A stretch of DNA of 64,000 nt from Planctomycetota bacterium. Lineage in GTDB: Bacteria; Planctomycetota; Planctomycetia; Pirellulales; Pirellulaceae. The notes below the pieces were generated by a model that was not told where the DNA came from, ran no database searches, and worked only from the letters and a program-made list of their open reading frames with translations. Shown here one piece after another: positions 58,848-64,000 of the stretch (its first letter is position 1; each line of letters begins with the position of its first letter). The DNA lies in contig JAFLCP010000007.1 in NCBI GenBank assembly GCA_017303505.1, forward strand, positions 1 through 64,000. The letters run 5' to 3'. The position numbers and the translations under genes are program-made.

Positions 58848-58859
58848 AGGCATCGCTAA

Positions 58860-59177
58860 TTACCAGCGATCACGACGGCCACCACCACTGTTGCGTGAGC
58901 TGCCTTCGTAGGAGCGACTGCCCCGTTCTTCTCGCGGCTTAGCTTCGTTGACTTGCAAGCTGCGGCCACCGTTGTCTTTGCCATTCAAGCCATTGATGGC
59001 TGCGTTGGCTTCTTGTTGGTTTGACATTTCAACAAAGCCAAAGCCTTTGCTGCGACCGGTGTCACGGTCCATGATGACCTGTGCACTAACCACATCGCCG
59101 TATGCAGAAAACATCTGCTCAAGCTGTGGTGAGCCAACGCTGTAGGCCAAATTGCCGCAATAAAGTTTGCTACTCAT
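58860..59177 (-). CDS. RRM RNA-binding protein with Gly/Arg-rich tail
   Basis: A 105-residue protein with one RNA recognition motif (~3-80). RNP2 is LYCGNL and RNP1 is KGFGFVEM. The tail (~85-105) is rich in Arg, Gly and Ser, with RRDRW at the end. Such glycine-rich RRM proteins in cyanobacteria and planctomycetes are often induced by cold. The ATG at 59177 has GGAG seven bases upstream; the ATG at 59183 abuts the site. The ~170-base leader to the next minus-strand gene upstream could fold, but no specific element is shown. Confidence 0.92.
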   Translation of the reverse strand: MSSKLYCGNLAYSVGSPQLEQMFSAYGDVVSAQVIMDRDTGRSKGFGFVEMSNQQEANAAINGLNGKDNGGRSLQVNEAKPREERGSRSYEGSSRNSGGGRRDRW

Positions 59178-59345
59178 ATCCATTCTCCAATAACGGTTCT
59201 TATCACAAAATCAATCAACAAGCCAAAGAACCATCAAGGATCTTATTGAAAGGTACTTGCTCTCAGGGGAGAGCTAAAATTGGACGACGCAGGTAACCAA
59301 GTTGTGCACTTAGCTGTTGCGACTCCAGTTATTTCTTATAGGTAA

Positions 59346-59504
59346 TTACGAAACAGTTGGTGCTTCGAGTGTTTTTGAGACAGCCGTAAATGACGTTTCT
59401 GTTTCAAGGTGGCGACGGACTTTCTTTTCGCGTTTGCGGGCTGCTTTGTCACGTTTTTGTGATTCGCGCTGCCGCTTGGCCATAGTGTCTCTGTCTTTTG
59501 CCAT
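59346..59504 (-). CDS. Very small, strongly basic protein
   Basis: A 52-residue protein with a Lys/Arg-rich helix (KRQRESQKRDKAARKREKKV) and a polar tail. Similar short basic proteins are seen next to cold-shock or RRM genes in other bacteria, where they may bind RNA. The ATG at 59504 fits this pattern better than the upstream codon at 59555. It lies upstream of, and on the same strand as, the RRM gene. The call is moderate because the frame is short. Confidence 0.55.
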   Translation of the reverse strand: MAKDRDTMAKRQRESQKRDKAARKREKKVRRHLETETSFTAVSKTLEAPTVS

Positions 59505-59875
59505 GGTTGTTCTTTCGAAGTTATTGCATTCAGAAAATGGCACTAGAAAAACCATGTCTTACAAGCGCAGTACTTGAGACTTGCTCGTTTTGACGTGCAA
59601 TTTTCAGAATGAATTAGAAGGGCTTCGGAGAGACGCCAAAACATCCGTAGGCGTCGCCAAGAGTCCGATGAAAGAGCTGCTTAAAATTCTTAACAATCCA
59701 CCCGGATTGCATATCGCAGCGAATGAGGACTCGAAGCACAAAGAAAGAACATACCTGTTCTTAGCATAGAACTGAAAGAGCTCAGACGAAGGGATTATAC
59801 CATGTTAAACGCAGTAAAGCCAGCGATATCCGAGATTTGGTTTCCGAATTTCGGCGATTGATGACAAAAGGTCTA
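59505..59875. other. 371-bp intergenic region
   Basis: This region lies between the small basic gene and 6-phosphogluconolactonase, both on the minus strand. A short plus-strand frame (59581-59769) has no ribosome-binding site or recognisable pattern. No RNA gene or strong terminator was seen. Confidence 0.4.
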
Positions 59876-60667
59876 TCACTGCTTGATATGCGTCGCCATG
59901 GGTGGTGGCTCTAAATGCCCCAACGCTGCACGATCCACCATCCAAATCACTCGCTCGGCACCATGGATCAATTGAGCTGGATACAAATCAGGATTCCGTG
60001 GCCCATGCCATATTTGTTCTAAAGCTACAGTCTTGCTGTTGCCGGATACCAAGAATACGACCGCGCGAGCCTGGTTTATCAATGGAGCAGTAAATGTAAT
60101 TCGCTGTGTGTTTAGCTTGGGAACATGATTGGCGATCACATTGCGAGTTTGTTCTTTCAAGCCGCTGGTGGCAGGAAATAGTGAGGCGGTGTGGGCATCA
60201 TCTCCCAATCCAAGAAAGATCAAGTCAAAGGCGGGGCGTCCATTCACACGCTTAGAGAGAGAAGCTTCGATGAGCTTTTCATACGCAGCGGCTGCGACGG
60301 CGGGTGCATCCACATTGATGGGAACGGGGTGAAGCAACTTTCGCGATAGAGCGGCTGGTTGGAACAACGTTCGATCTGCCAAGCCGAAGTTGCTATCCGC
60401 ATGATCGATGGGAACATTGCGTTCGTCACTGACATACCAATGAGCTCTCTCCCAAAGCGTCACATCTGCTTTGTTCTGCGTCATACGCTCGTATAACCGC
60501 TTGGGTGTAGAACCACCTGACAAAGCAACATGTGCGAGTTGATCCGCTGCCCGATCGCGAAGCAGTTCTTGCAGAAAGAGATAAGCCCACTCGGCCAATT
60601 GCGTTCCATCCTGAGCAATCCAGCATTCGAGTGCAGATTTTGGCGAGGAAGCAAGAGGTGATGTCAT
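59876..60667 (-). CDS. pgl: 6-phosphogluconolactonase
   Basis: This enzyme hydrolyses 6-phosphogluconolactone in the oxidative pentose phosphate pathway; ~263 residues (DevB/SOL type). Diagnostic parts are VALSGGSTPKRLYE, HWYVSDERNVPIDHADSNFG, FDLIFLGLGDDAHTASLFP and ITFTAPLINQAR. The ATG at 60667 is used; an in-frame TTG at 60685 is an alternative. No zwf or gnd is in the window. Confidence 0.93.
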   Translation of the reverse strand: MTSPLASSPKSALECWIAQDGTQLAEWAYLFLQELLRDRAADQLAHVALSGGSTPKRLYERMTQNKADVTLWERAHWYVSDERNVPIDHADSNFGLADRTLFQPAALSRKLLHPVPINVDAPAVAAAAYEKLIEASLSKRVNGRPAFDLIFLGLGDDAHTASLFPATSGLKEQTRNVIANHVPKLNTQRITFTAPLINQARAVVFLVSGNSKTVALEQIWHGPRNPDLYPAQLIHGAERVIWMVDRAALGHLEPPPMATHIKQ

Positions 60668-60745
60668 GGGGTTGTTCTTGGGCAAGGGTGATCGAGGCGC
60701 AGCAACATCGCCGCGCGCGGCCCCATTACGATAAGCGACTGGCGA

Positions 60746-63700
60746 TTATCGGTCTACCGTGCTTCCACCGCCACGGAGATTCCCCAGTCTGCGGCGCAAT
60801 AAACCTTGCGCAGGTTGATTCGCCGTATTCGGTGAGTTCCCTTTGCTAGAGCCGTTCGCATTATTCGCAGCGGTTGGCTTAGCCCCATCTTGTTGTGCCG
60901 AATCTGCGGCTGAATTGGTCGCATTTGGGGTAGTCTGAACTTCGCGCGAGCCGCTCGTGCTGGCGGTCAGCGGTACATAGCGACGCAGGTATTCGCCCCA
61001 ATAGCTTCTCCAAAGCCGATCAATTTCATCCAAACGCACGGTGAGGTTCGGATCGCGGAATGGTTCGCTGGCAGCAAAAATCTCATTTCGAATTAGATTT
61101 CTTTCGTCAGGGTGTAGGTAAACATCGTAAGCCTTCACCTCGTCGACATAGATGGTACCGCTACCAATTAAATCGATTTCAACTCGCAGTTCATCGATTC
61201 CGGACGCAGGCAAGTCAGAAACCAACAGCACCAGCGGAGCTGTTTCCCATCGGTCCGAAATCGGTGCGTCCGCGACATCTTTACCCAAGAAACGCGAGCG
61301 TTCATAACGTGTTCCATCGCTACGACGTCCTTGCAGCATAAGGCGAACTTTAGGCTCGTCTGTTCCCGCTTCTTTGCGTATCCATAACTCCACAGCCATA
61401 CGGCCTGTCTTGGGAAGACGAAGTGGAGTGCTCTGTAACCACAAAGGTGCGTTGCCACCGCTGTTGTTTTCCAATCGCAAAGAAGCCGCACCGCGAAACG
61501 CATTATTGGAGGGCGTGATCTGCGCGTTCGGCAAGGTTGACATGGTCCAGCCTTCTGGCTTTCCCTCTTGCGTGAAGTTTTCGAAGCCGCCGTTCACTAA
61601 AGATTCTGATGCCGCTAATCGTGTTGTGTGCAAACGTTTTACTCGTTCACTGAGATCCATCAATTTGGCTTTGGCAATCTCGACCGCAGCATCTTCCGGC
61701 TGATGCGTCCAGTTGACTAACTCCATGCCAGTGGCATCGATGCAAATGGTTTGCCACTCGAAAGGCTGGAGATCAACGGTCCACTTTTTGCTCGACCAAG
61801 AGTCGGGTATCGCTTGACCAGAAGCACTCACCCATTCGATCTGTTCAAGTCCAGGTGCTTTGTTCCATTCGATGGAACAGCGTTCCGCCCAAGGTGCCGC
61901 ATTGATCAATAAGATGAAGGTCTTATTTTCATACGTGGCAGTGCGGAACACTACCGAATTCGATAACGGTTGCCCCATGCTGTAATCGGCGGTTTCTAAT
62001 CGCACAGGTGGTAGCTCGGTCCAGCGTTGGGCCGCAGCACGCATCCACTGCTCCGTGCCATAATTGGGAGACCAACCACCACTGGCCATCAACCAAGCAT
62101 CATCAACTAACAATCGTTGACACCATGTTGATACCACGCTCGGCGCATGGGGTGCAACTTGATGAAACGTCCAAACTTTAGAGGTCGAGAGGTTAAGTGG
62201 TTGTTGCTTCTCAACCGCAGGCCAATTGCGACTGGTGGGAGGCAGCAACAATAACGCACCTCCGCGCGGCTGAGAAGGTTCGCTGGCTGGAGTGATGGCT
62301 AGATCTCGAACACCATAACTCCAACGTTGCTGCGGTAACGAATGCAGAGGAAACCGCACGTCGGCTTGTAGCAAGTCGATCTCAGGCACTTCGCTCAAGC
62401 CATTCAAGTCAAGGCCTCGGCTCAAGGCAATGTAATCTGCAGGCATCCATAGTTCAGACCATTCAACAAAGTCGCTCTCCATGGGTGGTTGCTTGGCTAA
62501 GCCGGCAGTCGATACAACAAACCGCAAATCAGCTCTATCTCTGCGGAGATTCTGAGCCATTTGTTGAAGAACTAGAGTAAGTTGATTGGCCCGCCATTGC
62601 ATGAATGAGTCACGCAAACGACTTTGGACGACTGCGGTTAGTTCTTTCAGATCAGACGGGAGCTGAGCGTTGAGGCTCTTGGCAAATGCCTGGACGCTCG
62701 TGGCATCGTAACCCCAGCGGTCACCCGCGAAACTGAGGTGTCCAGTGCCACCCATTTCGACCACCACACCGCGGAAGCTAGGGTGCTTGCCGTAACGTGT
62801 GACTAGTTCTTGAAGCGATTTCGAAATCTGTTCCTGTACCACTTTGTGCAATGGGTTGTAACGCGGAGCTTGAATGGAAGATGTACTTGTGGGGCGTGAC
62901 CACTTTCTGCCCTGCAAGTCGATGAGCTCAACGGGATCGGTCGAGTTCGCATTGCGAATCAGTTGATTTCCCATCGCGCCATCGAAGTGAATGCCGAGCA
63001 GCACATGTAGGCCTTCACGATCCAGCATCTTGAGCAATAGCTCGACAACATCTTTCTGAACGGGATCTCGACCATCAGCGAAGAAGCGGCCTCGATCAAA
63101 CTTAGGGTTCGGTAACAATGTTTCGCTTGGGTAAAGCGAGCCTCCCTCCCCTGCTACAAACAAAACCACGCCATTGTGTCCCGACCATTTGATGTACTCG
63201 ATCAAATGTTTGCAGGCTGAGTAATACGATTGCCAAGCATGTAACCCTCGACCTGTGGCTTGGTCCAAAACTTCCGGGCCGCCAAAATACTCGGCTAGCA
63301 GTGGCTTATCCAAATAGATCGCCGCCATTCTGGGAACTGGGCCTGCATTGGCTGCTTGGGTTGGGGACGCTTCGTCTATCGTCTCGCGATTCTCTGCGTC
63401 TGATGAAAAAGGAACGAGGTTGGCATAAGATTCAAGTTCATTGGGTCCTGCGTAAAGTTCATAGCCAAGCAACTGCAGCGAATGTTCGGTATCAGGGTTA
63501 GTGACTAACAGACTGGCTGAATTTGACTTGGGCCAAAAAATGATTTCTGTTTCACCTTTACCATCGATCTGCCGCAGGTCATCGCTGGATAACTGAACGC
63601 CCGCATTAATGCCCAATGGTGATAAGACGCCTTCACCGTTTGGTTCGAGGATGGTTAATCCTAATTGCATAGGTTGTGCGCATGAGTAACGCAGGACTAA

Positions 63701-64000
63701 ACGATGAGGTTTACCGGTCGCCTGAATCTTCAAAGGTGTCAGGTACCAATCGTTAGGTCCCATAACACTTTCGCCTCGTTCCACCGTTTGGTTACTGAGC
63801 GGACTACGAGCCGATTCGCGAGTTGAGTTATTCCACCAGCCACCACGGTTGCCCAGGTTGCGCCATGTAAGCCAACGGCCTTTATCAGCCGAACTGGCCA
63901 AGTTGCCCTCGCGATTCTTGTTTCCATTTTCTTGTACAGCATCCACCGCAGCCGGCTCCCAAGTTTCGATGGAAGTCCACGGCACTTGGGGCACAGCGAT
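60746..64000 (-). CDS. Large glycosidase-like multi-domain protein (5' end outside window)
   Basis: The frame stays open to the right edge, so the N-terminus is missing; 1,084 codons are visible. From about 250 residues into the visible part a (beta/alpha)8-type domain appears, with SGHNGVVLFVAGEGG, DREGLHVLLGIHF, YNPLHKVVQEQI and FRGVVVEMGGTGHLSFAGD, resembling family-10-type putative glycosidases of planctomycetes. A later part (~800-960) looks like a carbohydrate-binding jelly roll (ENGGFENFTQEGKPEGW-like NGGFENF start). The C-terminal ~80 residues are low-complexity. The enzyme function is inferred and the acid/base residues were not assigned. Confidence 0.7.
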   Translation of the reverse strand: MAVPQVPWTSIETWEPAAVDAVQENGNKNREGNLASSADKGRWLTWRNLGNRGGWWNNSTRESARSPLSNQTVERGESVMGPNDWYLTPLKIQATGKPHRLVLRYSCAQPMQLGLTILEPNGEGVLSPLGINAGVQLSSDDLRQIDGKGETEIIFWPKSNSASLLVTNPDTEHSLQLLGYELYAGPNELESYANLVPFSSDAENRETIDEASPTQAANAGPVPRMAAIYLDKPLLAEYFGGPEVLDQATGRGLHAWQSYYSACKHLIEYIKWSGHNGVVLFVAGEGGSLYPSETLLPNPKFDRGRFFADGRDPVQKDVVELLLKMLDREGLHVLLGIHFDGAMGNQLIRNANSTDPVELIDLQGRKWSRPTSTSSIQAPRYNPLHKVVQEQISKSLQELVTRYGKHPSFRGVVVEMGGTGHLSFAGDRWGYDATSVQAFAKSLNAQLPSDLKELTAVVQSRLRDSFMQWRANQLTLVLQQMAQNLRRDRADLRFVVSTAGLAKQPPMESDFVEWSELWMPADYIALSRGLDLNGLSEVPEIDLLQADVRFPLHSLPQQRWSYGVRDLAITPASEPSQPRGGALLLLPPTSRNWPAVEKQQPLNLSTSKVWTFHQVAPHAPSVVSTWCQRLLVDDAWLMASGGWSPNYGTEQWMRAAAQRWTELPPVRLETADYSMGQPLSNSVVFRTATYENKTFILLINAAPWAERCSIEWNKAPGLEQIEWVSASGQAIPDSWSSKKWTVDLQPFEWQTICIDATGMELVNWTHQPEDAAVEIAKAKLMDLSERVKRLHTTRLAASESLVNGGFENFTQEGKPEGWTMSTLPNAQITPSNNAFRGAASLRLENNSGGNAPLWLQSTPLRLPKTGRMAVELWIRKEAGTDEPKVRLMLQGRRSDGTRYERSRFLGKDVADAPISDRWETAPLVLLVSDLPASGIDELRVEIDLIGSGTIYVDEVKAYDVYLHPDERNLIRNEIFAASEPFRDPNLTVRLDEIDRLWRSYWGEYLRRYVPLTASTSGSREVQTTPNATNSAADSAQQDGAKPTAANNANGSSKGNSPNTANQPAQGLLRRRLGNLRGGGSTVDR

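Noticed and set aside
59581-59769. 62-codon plus-strand frame before pgl
   Set aside because: It has no ribosome-binding site, no recognisable pattern and no conserved context; probably chance.

Overview
The window looks like a chromosomal segment of a member of the Planctomycetota, most likely a Pirellulales-type planctomycete. This is inferred from gene content, not from any marker gene: a fused AroD-AroE enzyme, a DUF1080 protein, a large FHA/coiled-coil membrane protein, an ABC exporter paired with a planctomycete-style 600-residue membrane-anchored protein, an RRM RNA-binding protein and a C-terminal DUF4332-type protein. Base composition is close to 50% GC throughout. No rRNA, tRNA, CRISPR array or prophage was found.

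Layout. Positions 178-14651 (minus strand) hold a complete 14-gene NADH:quinone oxidoreductase (complex I) operon in the order nuoA to nuoN, with many ATGA/TAATG stop-start overlaps. 15103-20705 carries a YbhN-like membrane protein, a bifunctional proline-to-glutamate enzyme (putA) and nusB. 21064-24846 encodes a 1,260-residue coiled-coil protein built like a Rad50/YhaN ATPase whose nucleotide-binding motifs have decayed, followed by two DUF4332-type helical modules. 24859-26595 is a REP-associated tyrosine transposase (RAYT) gene with clusters of GGTGCCAGGCACC palindromes on both sides.

26756-34339 is a mixed block: DUF1080 protein, TrpG/PabA amidotransferase, AroDE, a DinG-like helicase, DprA and a GH62-like secreted arabinofuranosidase. 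34674-45872 contains the FHA protein, a DksA/TraR-type zinc-finger protein, a periplasmic HtrA protease, hemB overlapping an enoyl-CoA hydratase family gene, glgC, an M20 peptidase and a GNAT acetyltransferase. 45881-47634 holds cysE between two direct copies of a ~300-bp non-coding element with short terminal inverted repeats and internal hairpins; each copy abuts the stop codon of a minus-strand gene (cysE and a PQQ-type beta-propeller gene). 49052-56025 (minus) carries lysA, a rhomboid protease and a three-gene ABC export cassette whose permease gene is split by a -1 frameshift at an A_AAG site. 56546-64000 contains folC, a small planctomycete protein, an RRM protein with a small basic neighbour, 6-phosphogluconolactonase and a large glycosidase-like protein cut by the window edge.

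Most genes are housekeeping. The parts that may be undescribed are the P-loop-less Rad50-like protein, the paired 300-bp elements at gene ends, the RAYT with its palindrome clusters, and the frameshifted exporter permease. All family calls come from reading motifs in the translated sequence; no database search was run.
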